Source: Diphasiastrum complanatum (taxonomy: Eukaryota > Streptophyta > Lycopodiopsida > Lycopodiales > Lycopodiaceae). Taken from it: a stretch of DNA of 64,000 nt. Position numbers and translations under genes: made by a program. The notes below the pieces were generated by a model that saw only the letters and a list, made by a program, of their open reading frames with translations, made no database searches and was not told the DNA's origin. Where the stretch lies: contig CM055102.1 of assembly GCA_029204225.1 (NCBI GenBank), positions 4,889,520 through 4,953,519 of the forward strand, read 5' to 3'. Shown here piece by piece: positions 1-11,805 of this stretch. Every line of letters starts with the position of its first letter. Positions within the stretch are counted from its first letter, which is position 1.

Positions 1-730
1 TTTTAGCTCAACTTGACAAAGTGGCTTTTTCACCTTTTTACCGCAAATCTGCTAGGTTAACTGTCTGGAGACAAATCTCTGACACAAACCTCAGAATCTC
101 CATGGATCATTGACAATGTGATTAGCTTCCTTCCTGTCCTTACGGCATCCAAAACGGTGCACAAACAGCGAAGAAATCACCAGTTATGTATAAAAACCGT
201 AACCCCAAGTCCGGTTTCAATTTTCAGCTGGCTTCGAAATTGTCAATTTTTCACCAAATTTTTCCTTGTCTGATGCTATTCACAGGCTAATAATCCCTCT
301 GCTGAGCTTAGCAAGCCTCTATAAATTAGAAACCATGCACCAGTGCTTCTCTTTTCGTCTTCAACCCGCCGTAAAACCACGAACTCTCAGAAGACAGATC
401 TCCCGAAGCTCTCTTCAACGGCGACACTGTACTGTGTACACTCCCTATACGGCTCTGATACCAACTTAGAATTTGCTTTGCACAGGAACACAGATCATGC
501 TACACAGTAACACAGACAGAAAATCACTCTCCTTAGCAAGCTCACATAGCAACTGTATTTCTCAAAATGAAATTACACTGTACATATAGCTGTTCACTCA
601 GGCAACCCATGCATGACCCAGGTTGCCGTTGGCAGGACGCGTGTCCCGTCGACTTGCCTCGTGGTGAGGCCAACTGATTCTTATCCACTGATAGGACCCA
701 TAGTACAGTAACACAGTGATTCTAACTATT
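1..730 (-). mobile_element. Probable 5' end of a minus-strand copia element (leader plus LTR), cut by the window edge
   Basis: The sequence GCTCTGATACCA at 452-463 is the reverse complement of the plant copia primer binding site that pairs with initiator Met tRNA. Read on the minus strand it would be followed by the element's leader at 451 down to 1, so gag would lie beyond the left edge. The LTR should then lie to the right; an end near 716 (GTAACACA, which reads TGTGTTAC on the minus strand) is possible, but I could not prove its borders because no partner LTR is in view. No protein similarity is visible. The alternative is a solo decayed primer site in unrelated DNA. Confidence 0.4.
452..463 (-). 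other. tRNA-iMet primer binding site (copia)
   Basis: A perfect match to the TGGTATCAGAGC motif on the minus strand. It would prime minus-strand DNA synthesis of the copia element running off the left edge. Confidence 0.55.
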
Positions 731-1140
731 TGGTGTCCTGTAGAGAAAGCTATGGCTGTCAGAAGTTTGCCAATTTTTGAACTAAATTTGCAAAAATTTT
801 AAAATGTTTTGATGCATGCATGCTTGTAATTCAGTGTAGTGCTTGTCTGTCGATGGAAATGTATGGATAGACCTGTATGCATGCTTGGATGCATGTTGTA
901 TGCGTAATCAATAGATTGATCGGAAGATTTCTTGCATGAAGCTATTTTTGACAATTCTAGATCAAATAGCAGATTTCCTAGTGGTTTCCCAGTTTCTTGG
1001 CAATTTACATAAAAATTGATTTTGATATTAAAATCACTACATGTCATGTTGAATGCATGCTAGATGTTTCAGAATCCTTCCAATATGTAATAGTAATTGT
1101 GAAACTGTCAAGTCGATGTTTGATCGATTTTCACAGTTTA
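731..1140. other. Non-coding stretch, nothing recognised
   Basis: AT-rich DNA with many ATGCATGC-like palindromic short words around 812-900 (GATGCATGCATGC and relatives). No gene or element could be supported. Confidence 0.4.
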
Positions 1141-1600
1141 GGTCAACCGTAAATTCACTGCTAAAGTTGTCTTAAAACTCATTGATTATTTGATTGTCTG
1201 TGTGATTGAATAATTGAATGTTTGGAACATAATCATGATGAAACATTCAGAATCATTGTTTTATTACACTGATGTATATCTATTATTAAACATCCTAAAG
1301 CATGCTCTCTGTTGTTGTAAATCAATACTTTGATTCTTGCATATGGATACTCGTGCAGTCTAAGTCTGTGGTCGATCGTTCTTTTGAATGAGCAACAATC
1401 CGTTGTTGAGGACAGATTGTCGGGCTACATTTAGATTGTGCTGAGACATTTGTAAGTTTCTCTGGGCTAGTTTTATTGATGCAACAGAGTTATGCTTGTC
1501 TGACAAACTTAATTAGGTGCACAAACCGATAGATCAATTTGGTCGATAAGTCGGATACACTAATCAGCAATGAAGCATGTTTGATAGGAGAATTGTCGGC
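1141..1600 (+). repeat. Diverged LTR fragment of the 7380-8598 family
   Basis: This stretch aligns by eye with 7930-8390. Both contain AACCGTAAATTCACT, then GTCTTAAAACTCATTG, GATACTCGTGCAGT, GTTGAGGACAGATTGTCGG, GGTGCACA plus a Gypsy-style GATAAGTCGGATACACTAAT tail, in the same order and spacing. Similarity stops at the shared GTCGGCAT. The copia element at 1743-7329 lies between the two copies, so both were present before it inserted. This copy carries no primer site and is older or truncated. Confidence 0.7.
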
Positions 1601-1737
1601 ATTTTAAGGGAACTTCTTCAGACGATGCAGATTGTTACATCTCCCAATTTGAGTCCATTGTCGGTTCCTATAATACCATATTACATGCCTATTTTTCTTG
1701 AAGTATTATTTGATGATGCAAAATCCCAATTAACCTA

Positions 1738-1742
1738 CTCGA
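1738..1742. repeat. Left target-site duplication of the copia element
   Basis: CTCGA lies directly outside the left LTR. CTCAA lies directly outside the right LTR at 7330-7334. Five bases is the length copia integrase makes; one base differs. Confidence 0.65.
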
Positions 1743-2266
1743 TGTGAAAGATTTTAGATCCTTAAGATCCAATCTACTTTAATGATCTTTGGTTAGAAAG
1801 AGAAATACACTACCAATCTCACCAATGTAGAAAAATCAGCATCTACACACAGTTTGAGATGCAAACACTAATAGAACTTGATCAAATTTGAATGAAATGA
1901 TTATGTACTGTTGTTGTCCGTACAAAACCAGCAAGCTATTGTATTTCACACGTGTGGATCCAAAATAGCAAATATAGATCATTCTACACATAGAATTGCA
2001 AGCAATCACCAAGATAGTGCACCAATGGATAGTAGAACCCAAGAGGACCATGAGAGAGAGAGAGAGAGAGTACCCAACTATTCAAATTGAATCTACTCAA
2101 ACTCGCATTCTAATTTTCCCACACTTTCAATAAAGTGTTTATTCAAATAAAATTTAGACTAATGAACTTTGAAAAGTCAACCTCTAAGTCTAAAACAAGT
2201 TTTGGCCTCAATATGCCAAATATGGAAATATTGCAAAATGTGATAAAACTAGTTGAATCTTTCACA
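1743..2266 (-). repeat. 3' LTR of the minus-strand copia element
   Basis: It begins TGTGAAAG and ends CTTTCACA on the plus strand, matching the right LTR (6683-7329). It is about 120 bp shorter: the segment present at about 6990-7130 in the right LTR is missing, and a GA run (2052-2070) sits at the breakpoint. Confidence 0.88.
2052..2070 (+). repeat. (GA)n microsatellite at an LTR deletion breakpoint
   Basis: A GA run of about 19 bases. The partner LTR instead has a longer unique sequence that includes a GAGATAGAGAAGAGAGAAGA purine stretch. Confidence 0.9.
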
Positions 2267-4028
2267 CTCCCTCTTCAACTAGTTTTAGCATAGACTTTGA
2301 TAATACTCCAAGTGAAGTCCTATGCTTCATGAACAAGTCTTTTCCCAATGCTTTGGTAAAGATATCAACTACACATTCCCTTGAAGACACATGTTGAAGC
2401 TCCACCTCCTTTGCAATGACTCGCTCCCTCACAAAATGAATATGCTTGCTCCTAGCATGAAAGATAGGATTGGATGCCATTCTTTGGGCTGATTGATTTT
2501 CACAAAAGATGATTGGTCTCTCTGAAAAATCCAGCAAGTGAAGATCCTTGATCATCCTCTTGATCCATACCATCTCCTTTGTGCAATGTGTAAGAGCTTT
2601 GTACTCAGCCTCACTAGATGACAATGAGATAGTGGCTTGTTTCTTTGACATCCATGATATAGCTCCATCACCTATGAAAATACAATAAGCACTAATGGAT
2701 TTCCTATCCATTACATCTCCAGCATAGTCCGAATCTGAAAATCCAAAAAGATTAGGTGATGATCCCTCATACAATATGCCAAAATCTTGAGTTCCAATGA
2801 TGTACCTCAAAACTCGCTTTCCTAGCTTCCAATGCTCCTCACTAGGATCTTGCATGAATTGACTCAATCTTCCAACACAATAGCTTAGATCAGGTCTAGT
2901 AATGGCTAGATAGATGAGTGAACCAACTAGCTTCCTATAGAGAGTAATGTCCTCGAAGGATCTTTCATTACCTCTTATAATTAGCTTTACATGAGACTCC
3001 AGAGGTGTATCAATAGCTTTTGCATCTACCATATGAAATCTTTCTAGAATAGAATTAGCATACTTCTCTTGACAAATGAAAGTAGATTGAGAAGATCTAA
3101 TGACTTCTATTCCTAAAATGTAATGCAAATTACCAAGATCATGCACCTCAAACTCCTTCTTTAGAGCATTCTTGATATCCTCCACATCAAGATTTTCTCC
3201 ACCACTCAAGATGATATCATCCACATAGATTAGCAAGATGGTAACATCATTTCCAGCAAACCTATAATAAAGTGAATGATCATACTCACTCATAAAAAAG
3301 CCTTGAGAGAGTAAAAAAGTGTTAAGCTTAGCATACCAACTCCTTGGTGCTTGCTTAAGGCCATACAAACTCTTTTGTAGAAGACACACATGATTTGGCT
3401 TTGTTGATGAAATGTAGCTCTCGGGTTGCTCCATGAACACTTCCTCCTCAAGATCACCATTCAAGAATGCATTTGAAATGTCCATTTGCATAGATCCCAT
3501 CCATAAAGTGTAGCAAGTGAAATGATGACTCGAATGCTTACCATCTTTGGCACGGGTGCAAAGGTCTCATCATAGTCAATTCCTTGTTGTTGAGCATATT
3601 TTTTTTGCCACTAACCTTGCCTTGTACTTGTTGATAGATCCATCTTGGTTTGTCTTTACTTTAAAGATCCATTTGCATCCAATATCTTTCTTGTCCTTAG
3701 GCAACTCCACCAATATCCATGTTCCATTCTTCATAAGAGCTTGATACTCGAGATCCATTGCTTGGATCCACTCCTCTTCTTTCCTTGCTTGATCTACATT
3801 TGTAGGCTCATCCAAAGAGGTTAGGAAAGCTACATAGTTTCTAGAAACTACTTGCTTACCCTTTTGATCATATGTGAGCCTTGAAGGTACTTGTCTTTCT
3901 CTTGATGTTCTCCTTGGCTTTTGATTTGATGAAGGTCCATCATCACCACCATCCAAAGTAAGATCCTTCTCATCAACATCAAGAATGTTAGATCCATCCA
4001 CTCTACCATCAATCATACTTGAAGACAC
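2262..4028 (-). pseudogene. Copia reverse transcriptase and RNase H, broken
   Basis: Three frame pieces cover the domain. 4028-3576 carries the start of the reverse transcriptase (WIQAMDLEY, then GCKWIFKVK and KARLVAK). About 3575-3501 continues in another frame with YDETFAPV. 3500-2262 holds the rest: MDISNAFLNGDL, the YGLKQAPRSWY box, the catalytic YVDD box (YVDDIIL), then RNase H with a DSDYAGD-type region, SSSEAEY, ENQSAQ, HARSKHI and VVDIFTKAL. Two frameshifts separate the pieces, one at a run of A residues near 3600 and one near 3500. The enzyme would copy element RNA into DNA. A functional product is not possible without a restored frame. Confidence 0.9.
2267..2282 (-). other. Polypurine tract of the copia element
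   Basis: On the minus strand the sequence GAAGAGGGAGTG lies directly next to the 3' LTR. It is the expected plus-strand primer site. Confidence 0.75.
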
Positions 4029-5545
4029 CTTTGGAATGTCCCCCTCCTTGAAGATGGATCCTCCTTGGTCCTATCATCAAGAGTAATGTTGACATAGCAT
4101 GTGCATCCAAAGGTTCTTAGAAAGTTGACACTCGGCCTCCTCTTGAATAGCATCTCAAAAGGTGTCCTTCCATCCAAAATAGCACTCGGCCACCTATTGC
4201 ACATGAAGTTGGCACACAACAAAGCTTGATCCCAAAATGGTTTGTCAAGATTAGCACTTAACCTCATAGCTTTAGCACTTTCACATAAAGTCCTATTCTT
4301 CCTTTCAGCCACTCCATTTTGTTGTGGGGTCCTTGATGTTGTATACTCCCTCTTGATCCCATGCTCATCACAAAAGGCCTTGAACTTGTTAGATATGTAC
4401 TCACCACCATTGTCACCTCTCAAGCACTTGATCTTTGTGGAAAATTGGTTCTCCCTTGCATTATTGAACTTGAAAAAGACATCATACACTTCATCCTTGC
4501 TCTATAGTAGATAGATCCAACAAAATCTACTAAAATCATCAATGAATGTTATATACATCTTAGCTCCACTATTTCTAATTGTAGTAAATCCATGAATATC
4601 CGAATGTAGAAGTTGAAAAGGCTTTATAGATCTAGTATAAGGTAGTCTATGTGACTTAGACAAAGCACAAGGCTCACAAACATGCTTGTTATTACTTAAG
4701 AAACTTGGAAGACCAATCACAACCTTCTTCCTTGCCATTACCTCCAATGACTTGAAGTTGAGGTGTCCCATCCTTTTGTGCCAAACCTCTTGAATAGAAA
4801 TTTGCTCCCTTGCAACACATCCAACTTGGTTAGAAATAACACAAGCATCAAGTTTGAACAACTTCCCTTGCCTTTTACCTTTTCCAATCAAGACATCCTT
4901 CCTTTTGATCAAACAAGCATCTCTATCAAACTCCACCTTGAGGCCCTTACTTAGCATTTGACTCACACTAAGCAAATTCTTGGTAATAGATGGAATAAAC
5001 AAGACATCCTCCAAATGAACATTCCTATTTGTAGAGAGAGAAATAGGAATTGTGCCAATCCCTTTGATTGCACACTCATCATCATTGGCCGTGTAGATCA
5101 CCCTCTTGTCAGCCCCATATGCCAACAAAGAAGTGAAGTACTCTTTGTGAAAGGTCATGTGTGAACTTGCTCCACTATCAATCCACCAAGGCTCTAGATC
5201 TCCATCATTAGCAAGCATACATGAAGACATCACAAAAGCATCATCATTTGTATCTTGAACATCCAAACCATCCTCATCAAGAGTAAGATTACCTTGCTTG
5301 TCTCCTTGATCTCTCTTCTTCTTGTAACACTCACTTGCAAAGTTCCCTTTGATGCCACAATAGAAGCACTTGAGCTTTGATCTATCCTTCTTTTTGCCAC
5401 TTGAAGAAGCATCCACTTGATCTTGCCCTTTAGACCACTTACTTTTGGTTTTGTCCTTGAATTTGCCCTTTGTTAACGTAGCATCCTCTGGAAGTGTTGA
5501 TATAGATCTAGCTCTTGCTTGAAGCCTATATTCCTCATTGATCAA
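4013..5545 (-). pseudogene. Copia zinc knuckle, protease and integrase, broken
   Basis: 5545-4502 reads a CCHC knuckle (CFYCGIKGNFASEC), the aspartic protease active site (WWIDSGASSHMT), the GAG-pre-integrase HKRMGH motif and the start of the integrase core (LLHSDIHG, FIDDFSRFCW). After one in-frame stop near 4502, 4489-4013 continues with RGDNGGEY, TPQQNGVAERKNRTL and FGCTCYVN, so the integrase D,D(35)E core is recognisable. The end, normally joining to reverse transcriptase, is lost in a frameshift or deletion near 4020. Confidence 0.9.
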
Positions 5546-5551
5546 GATCTC

Positions 5552-6091
5552 TTAAAGATCCATCAAACTTGGCAAAGTCTTTTGAATAGCAATACTTTGA
5601 ACAATGTTAGCATGAGCATCCAACAAGCCATTAAGAATCACTTGAATAAGCTCTCCTTCCTTAATGCTTTCATCTATGCAAGCTAACTCATCATTCAATG
5701 CTTTCATTCTCAAAACAAAAGTACTTGGACTTTCTTCATTATTTTGAAAACAAGAAAAGATTTGCCTTCTTAGAGTCAACACTCTAGAAGTAAAATTGGA
5801 TTCATAAAGCTTCTTCAATGAATTCCAAGCTTCCAAAGATGATGTGCACTTACCAACTTCCTTGAGAAGTTCATTGGTAACATTCATCTTTATCATGTGT
5901 AGAGCCTTCTTGGCCCTCTTGTCATACCTCAATTGATCTTTTTGTGTTGCTGGTCTCTCCTCCAAACCTACAACAATATCCAAAACATCATTCATCTCAA
6001 GAAGTGACTCCATCCTCACTTTCCACAATGAATAGTTACTAGAGGTAAGCCTATCATTGGCTTCCAACATGACTCCAATTGAGGTTGCCAT
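5552..6091 (-). pseudogene. Copia gag (UBN2-type capsid) of the minus-strand element
   Basis: This is a 179-codon frame starting MATSIGVMLEAN, followed by the typical NYSLWKVRMESLL gag motif and LKKLYES / LTLRRQIFSC motifs. It forms the capsid region. A single TAA at its end separates it from the knuckle-protease frame that follows only a few codons later in the same polyprotein, so it is best seen as a gag-pol polyprotein with one nonsense mutation. Confidence 0.88.
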
Positions 6092-6670
6092 GTAGCAATG
6101 ACCTGATCTTCTCTTTCAACCTGCTTCAATGCACAAAGCACTCCTTTCAACAACAACAAATGCTTTCAAAAGAAATCACCAAGATTTGAAACTATCTCAC
6201 AAATTCTCTTCTAGCACTTATCCAAGCAAATCAACACATAGAATCATGGATTCTTGATCAACCTATGATCTATCCTCAATCTAATGACTTCCTAAGATTG
6301 AAACACACTCAAATGAATTCCAGCAACCTCAATATCTAGAGATCCAATCAAAATTAGGGTTTTGACAAAATCACAAAAAATTGACTATTCCAAATCTACA
6401 TGCAAATGCTGAGAATTTGATATGCAATCTATAAGCCACCACTTAGGCTGAACCAATGATAAAAAAATCGGCCAAATCTAGTATGTGAATTCAAAAATCG
6501 GAATTGATCAAGTATATTGACCTCTTTAGTGTTTTGATCTACAAAAGATCCAATCTACAAAAGCAAAAAATCCGATTTTGGTGTAGAATCCTCTCTAGCA
6601 TGCTCTAGACTTGATATCTTCACCAAATCATTGATAGATCTGATTTCCTCCTTCATAACCTGAAACACAA

Positions 6671-6682
6671 GCTCTGATACAA
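6671..6682 (-). other. Primer binding site of the minus-strand copia element
   Basis: The minus strand reads TTGTATCAGAGC immediately after the 5' LTR. It is one base away from the initiator-Met primer site TGGTATCAGAGC. Confidence 0.82.
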
Positions 6683-7329
6683 TGTGAAAGATTTCAAATA
6701 CTTAAGATCCAATCTACTTACATGATATTTGGTTAGAAAGAGAAATACACCACCAGTCTCACCAATGTAGAAAAATCAGCATCTACACACAATTTGAGAT
6801 GCAAACACTAATAGAACTTGATCAAACTTGAATGAAATGATTATGTACTTTGTCCGTACAAAACTAGCAATCTACTGTATTTCACACATGTGGATCCAAA
6901 AATAACAAATATAGATCATTCTACACATAGAAATTGCAAGCAATCACTAAGACAGTGCACCAATGGATAGTAGAACCCAAGAGAACCATCTATAAGCATG
7001 AAATGAGATAGAGAAGAGAGAAGATCACTCTCTCCACGAGTTACATCCTTTTATAGCAGGTCCAAACCCTATTTGGCCACTTGGCTTTCCCACCAAAATG
7101 CTAACCCTACTAATTTTGGGTCTGGATTCAATGTACCCAACTATTCAAATTGAATCTTCTCAAACTCGCATTCTAATTTTCCCACACTTTCAAAAAAGCG
7201 TCTATTCAAATGAAATTTAGACTAATGAACTTTGAAAAGTCAACCTCTAAGTCTAAAACAAGTTTTGGCCTCAATATGCCAAATATGGAAATATTGCAAA
7301 ATGTAATGAAAGTAGTTGAATCTTTCACA
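6683..7329 (-). repeat. 5' LTR of the minus-strand copia element
   Basis: TGTGAAAG to CTTTCACA, 647 bp, paired with 1743-2266. On the minus strand it contains a plausible promoter TATA run (reverse complement of TTTTATAGCAGG, near 7050). It is the longer, less damaged copy. Confidence 0.88.
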
Positions 7330-7334
7330 CTCAA
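7330..7334. repeat. Right target-site duplication of the copia element
   Basis: CTCAA, paired with CTCGA at 1738-1742. Confidence 0.6.
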
Positions 7335-7379
7335 TTGATGAAAATAATCACCGAATATGAAGAAATATCTAATAGACCC

Positions 7380-8598
7380 GACAATGATAACTTATTCAAA
7401 GACATATTGAAGATAAAGAGACCTAAAGAAATATAATTGAAGGAAGGACTATATTCCGAAGGGCAAATATGAAATGACATGAACCGTAACAAGAAGGCTA
7501 GCCCTAAGAAAGGAACATTCCAGAAGCCCTACTTGTCGTGTCTCAAAATCTTCCACGTGCTTGCTTCTCATTGGAGCAAAGTTGCATGATAAGGATGCCA
7601 CCTAGGAAATGTACACTTGTAATTTTCCTATTGATTGGAATCAGCTAATTAAACTAAATAAGAAGTGACATATCGGTTACTAGAGAGCTGCGTACTTTCG
7701 CGCTCGTTCTCTATATGTACTCCACTTACGCTTCAATACAATTACCGAGTTTTATAGAAGATTACAGAGAGAGTTTATGTCTTGAAGTTCTCCCTTCTCT
7801 CTGCTTCATAAGCCTTCTGTTTGCTGAGTACTTTTGTTCTGACAGTTGGTAAGCCTCACCTTTGCCGGATGTGCTTGTGATTGAAACTCTGGTCAAACAC
7901 TTCCTTAGCCTTGATACTGTCGTACGAGAGCAACCGTAAATTCACTCCTAAGATTGTCTTAAAACTCATTGGTTATTTGGTTGTCTGTGTGATCAAATAA
8001 TCGATTGCTTGTAGCTAAATTGTGATGTTAACTTTTGGAATCACTATTACATCACACTGACGTATATTCAGACTTATACATCCTAAATCTTACTCTGTGT
8101 TGTTGTGAATCAATACTCTGAAATGTGCATTTGGATACTCGTGCAGTTCAACATAGTAGTCAGTCGTTCTTATGAATGAGCGCTCTCTATTGTTGAGGAC
8201 AGATTGTCGGACTACATTTGGACTATACGAAGACATTTGCATCTTTCTCTGTCTTGATTTATCTGATGCAACAGTCCTTGCTTGTTTGACAAACTTTATT
8301 AGGTGCACAGATCTATAGATCGAGCTGGCCGATAAGTCGGATACACTAATTAGAAATGCAACATGTTTGATATGAGATTGTCGGCATCAATGTCTTTTTC
8401 TTTTATTTGTTTAAAACCACATCTAACCGGTGATACTAGTCGTCGATACTCTTGAATGTCCATTGACAACCAGCTTTTAATCCAAGAACAATAAAATGAG
8501 CTAAAAACATCTAAAATCACAACACAAAGTAGTCTCTTTGGGGAACGAAAATCTTTTATACTACATATTCTTACATTTAAGATAAGTATAATACAACA
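7380..8598 (+). repeat. LTR of a gypsy-type element with tRNA-Asp primer site
   Basis: The right end is well placed: ...AATACAACA, a 12-base spacer, then a tRNA-Asp-type primer site at 8611. The left end is uncertain. Recognisable inner blocks are GAAGGACTATATTCCGAAGGGCAA (near 7440, as two overlapping parts), an LTR promoter-like TATATGTACTCCAC near 7711, and TACAATTACCGAG. The same blocks occur in reverse at 32200-32715. Part of it (7930-8390) recurs at 1141-1600. No coding region of this element was found downstream. Confidence 0.7.
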
Positions 8599-8610
8599 TA
8601 TGCTTATTTT

Positions 8611-8629
8611 TGGCGCCGTTGGCGGGGAT
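8611..8629 (+). other. tRNA-Asp-type primer binding site
   Basis: TGGCGCCGTTGGCGGGGAT differs by one base from the complement of the 3' end of plant tRNA-Asp, the primer used by many Athila/Tat-lineage gypsy elements. The same arrangement (LTR end, about 12 bases, primer site) recurs at 48632-48650. Confidence 0.8.
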
Positions 8630-9029
8630 TGCTAATCTGTTGGACTTAGATATTTGTCAGTTCAAGATAAATGCCAGCTGCAGGAAGCAGTTCAAGAAAT
8701 TCTAGATAACTCTTGGCCTCTCTGGGGTTCCAAGGCTTAGCGTGAAGGGAATCTACCTAATTTGGCTTAAAGCCCTTCGTTCAGATCTAACGCCTAAGAT
8801 GTATGCTACAACCAAGAAAAGAGGGAAGAGAAGGGGACTAACTACAAAAGAGCATGGAAGTGGATCTTCATATGCATAAATTTGTAGCTTGGTTTGTTTG
8901 AACCTACATAGCATCCTACCAAAAATCTAACAAACAAGAAGATACACTACACAAGATTAGCGATCTAGGCGTCATACATGTATAGTAGAAAGAACAAGCA
9001 TCAAGAACAAACATGAAAGCTCACTTCAC

Positions 9030-9031
<2 letters not shown>
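8630..9031 (+). other. Leader remnant of the gypsy-type element and unassigned DNA
   Basis: After the primer site there is a short open stretch starting at the ATG of 'atgccagctgcagg' (near 8668), which stops after about 11 codons. It may be a gag remnant. The rest up to the CT run has no support for a gene. Confidence 0.35.

Positions 9032-9110
<79 letters not shown>
9032..9110 (+). repeat. (CT)n microsatellite
   Basis: An uninterrupted CT run of about 79 bases. Confidence 0.98.
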
Positions 9111-9116
<6 letters not shown>

Positions 9117-10789
9117 AAGATTGAGTAATGTCTGTTGAATGTGCACTTTCATTAGTGTTTTGATAGAAACAAGACATTGTGAGCCACTTTGATATTGAGT
9201 GACTTAAAGAACCCGCTTTGATACCATGTAAAAAAATGAAAATGAGCAAAGAGTAATAAGAACCAAAGCTTTGATACCATCTCTAAAATGCAATAGATTC
9301 ACAAAGTGGTAATAAAAATCAAACATGTATAGAGCCTATAGTGCAATAGCTACCTACTAGCATCATATAATGAAGATGAAAAATGGAACTACAAGTAATA
9401 ACATGAACCTGCACTCAATGGTATGAGACAAAAACTTGAATACTCAAATTAAGAAAACTGATCAATGAAAAGATCAAATTATACAAATGAAAAAGATGTG
9501 TAGTTGCTACGGAGATGCGTTGGATCTACTCTCTTCCAATTTTCTAATAAACACTAAGCCTATCTTTCTAAGTGCGATTTATTACTTGTAAATCCATAGT
9601 TGAGTATCAGTTTATAATTAAAAGTGATTAACTACTAGTACCTAATTCGTCTTCTATTAGGTAACCATCACTTTGAAACATAATCAAGAGTGGAAATAGA
9701 TGTAGGGTCGAAATAGTTGTAGGTCAAAATAGACGTAGGGTCAAATTAGACTCCATCTTGATTCGACCCATCTACCCAAGCCAAGGATCAATTTAGATTT
9801 AAATTCAGGGTCGATCTGATACATAACTTTTGTTTTCATCTTTTGATCCAATTTGACCTTGTGTAGAAAGTTTAATATGCAATATCTCAACCCTCTACAC
9901 TAATCTTTGGGCATTTAGTAGTTAGGATTTTAGATTATTGTCCTGCTTGTCAAAATTTGGCAAGATATTTTAGTCTTTAAAAGATCTCACATAACCAACA
10001 ACTACATACCATGATTTATAGCTCATAGAATTCAATGAGTTATCTACAAAAGAAAAACAATTTTTTGTTTTATTGATCAATGACTCCAATCAATCATAGA
10101 TACATTGGCCAATTTTTTTTGAGATGCCAATGTTATAGTTGTGGTGACCCTTTTAAAATTAGATCTATTTTAGATCCTTGGGTTTCCAAAAAACATGACA
10201 TTTTGTGCATTTCGAAACTCATATTGGAACAAAGTTATATAGTGTATGAAATGACTGAAACAATAAGGCAACGAGATCTTGCAAACAAAGTATGAGAATC
10301 AATGGACTCATAGGGAGGCATTGATTGGGTTAACAAACAATGTTGCAAACACATTCAAAGCTCTCCCACATACCATTTATGTGTCACACCAATAAAAACA
10401 TCAAAACATACAATGAACATGCTTTGTTTGCAAGCTATTGACACATACTCAAATACAGGCAGTAAAAAAAAAACAATTTCTATTTCTCACAAACCAAGAA
10501 ACACAGCTAGCTAATCTAAAACAACAGTCATCAGAATAGAAATGTTCATCATAACAAGAAGTTTTTTGAAATATGTAGTTCTAAAATAGACATTGAAGAA
10601 GGACTTGTAAATGGAGCTGATGATATATTCCGAACAAAAACAGTTATATTCGCATCAGACATTATTTGGGTCCAATTCCTCGATCCACACACTAGTCAAA
10701 GAATCGAATTTTTACATGCATATCTATATGAACAAATTGAATATGTAGCACATAGACTCCAACTTATAAAATATCTAAAGAAATCCAAA
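9111..10789. other. Intergenic, nothing recognised
   Basis: AT-rich DNA. Twice near 9210-9275 the phrase CTTTGATACCAT occurs, which resembles a decayed minus-strand copia primer region (GCTCTGATACCA), but no LTR or coding domain could be tied to it. A 71-codon open stretch at 10080-10295 has no family features. Confidence 0.4.
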
Positions 10790-11760
10790 TAGGCACATGT
10801 TGCACCGGTGCCTCAAAGGGCGCTGGGACTTGAGCGGTTTTCCCAACACGCGCTTGAGTCTAACATTAATCCATTACGCACTTACGTAAAAGCCAACTCA
10901 GAAATGTAACAAGCTTAACCATTCAGACTTAAGAAAACTGGAATCCCAACCAACCCAAAAGCCAACTCAGAATCCGTTCCCAAAAGGTAACCAAAGGCAA
11001 AGACAAGCCACACATGAAACCCAAAGGCATAGTGGTCGCCAAACTGACCAATTGGCATAGCGGCAAGCCCCACATCGATGACGAGGACCCTTAGGCGCCG
11101 GCGACGCAAAAAGGTTGTAGTAAGGGTCCTTCCACTTGGACCAGTCCCGGAGGCGAAACCGAAATGGTAATCATCCCCAAGGATCAACTTTATTAGATTT
11201 GGAAGAGGTTACATTCATACATAGACTGACCGGTCTCGGGGCCACCAACACGTGCTGGGCATTGTGCTTGGCTCGTGCTGGTAGAGGGAGCTGAGACCTG
11301 GCGACTGGATTTTTGGCGCTGGTTGAGCTGCCCAAGTTTCTGTCTGTCGGACTCCCCCTATAGTTCTGCTGTGATTCGGCGCACCCCCTCTGTTCTGAAA
11401 CATAGTGCTTTCTGGTAAAGCACGCTTTTTAGGACTTAGTTTTTTATTTTGCTGATTAAGCCTGGCAAGCCTGACAGAATCAGTTTGGCTCCCGGACATG
11501 GGTCCCGGGAGCCGTCCTGGCGGCAGAATCAACTTGCTTCCTGACTAGGCCATGACTCGAGCTCCGGAGCTAGCTCATGACTTGTGACTACTTGACTGGC
11601 TCACCACAGGTCGGAGGCTCAGTCCTTGACGTTCTAATTGCTCTAGGACCTTAGGGAGCGTCACCCCTTAGAGTCTTACAGGGCACACTGGGTGCACCTG
11701 AGTCAGCTTTACAACAGCACATCTTTCTTGAATACAATCGCTGGATACACTTTGCAAATG
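10790..11760. other. GC-rich segment of unknown nature
   Basis: This stretch is clearly richer in G and C than its surroundings and contains two adjacent minus-strand open stretches (11532-11215, 105 codons; 11187-10915, 90 codons). Neither resembles a family I know. The first is rich in Pro, Arg, Ser and Gln, the second in Gly and aromatic residues. There is no splice pattern I can defend. It could be a diverged LTR or leader region of a gypsy element, a transferred fragment, or a decayed gene. Confidence 0.3.
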
Positions 11761-11805
11761 CACGCACTATCCACCGTGCACAAGGCCTAACTTATTTTTC
11801 AACCC

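Larger units (their letters stand above)
1743..7329 (-). mobile_element. Near-complete Ty1/copia retrotransposon (minus strand)
   Basis: The element has all copia landmarks in order when read on the minus strand: 5' LTR (7329-6683), an initiator-Met-type primer site, gag with a UBN2-like domain, CCHC zinc knuckle, aspartic protease, integrase, reverse transcriptase, RNase H, a polypurine tract and 3' LTR (2266-1743). Integrase precedes reverse transcriptase, which defines copia rather than gypsy. It is dead: the reading frame has at least two nonsense codons, several frameshifts and a deletion between integrase and reverse transcriptase. The near-perfect target duplication shows it inserted as a unit. 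Close relatives lie at 15905-16476 and 56617-57365, where RNase H is very similar. Confidence 0.92.

Noticed and set aside
452-463. Possible tRNA gene at GCTCTGATACCA
   Set aside because: Only the 12-base primer-site complement is present; no cloverleaf arms.
9210-9275. Copia primer sites (CTTTGATACCAT, twice)
   Set aside because: One mismatch in the core, no LTR end beside them, no coding region; kept only as a remark.
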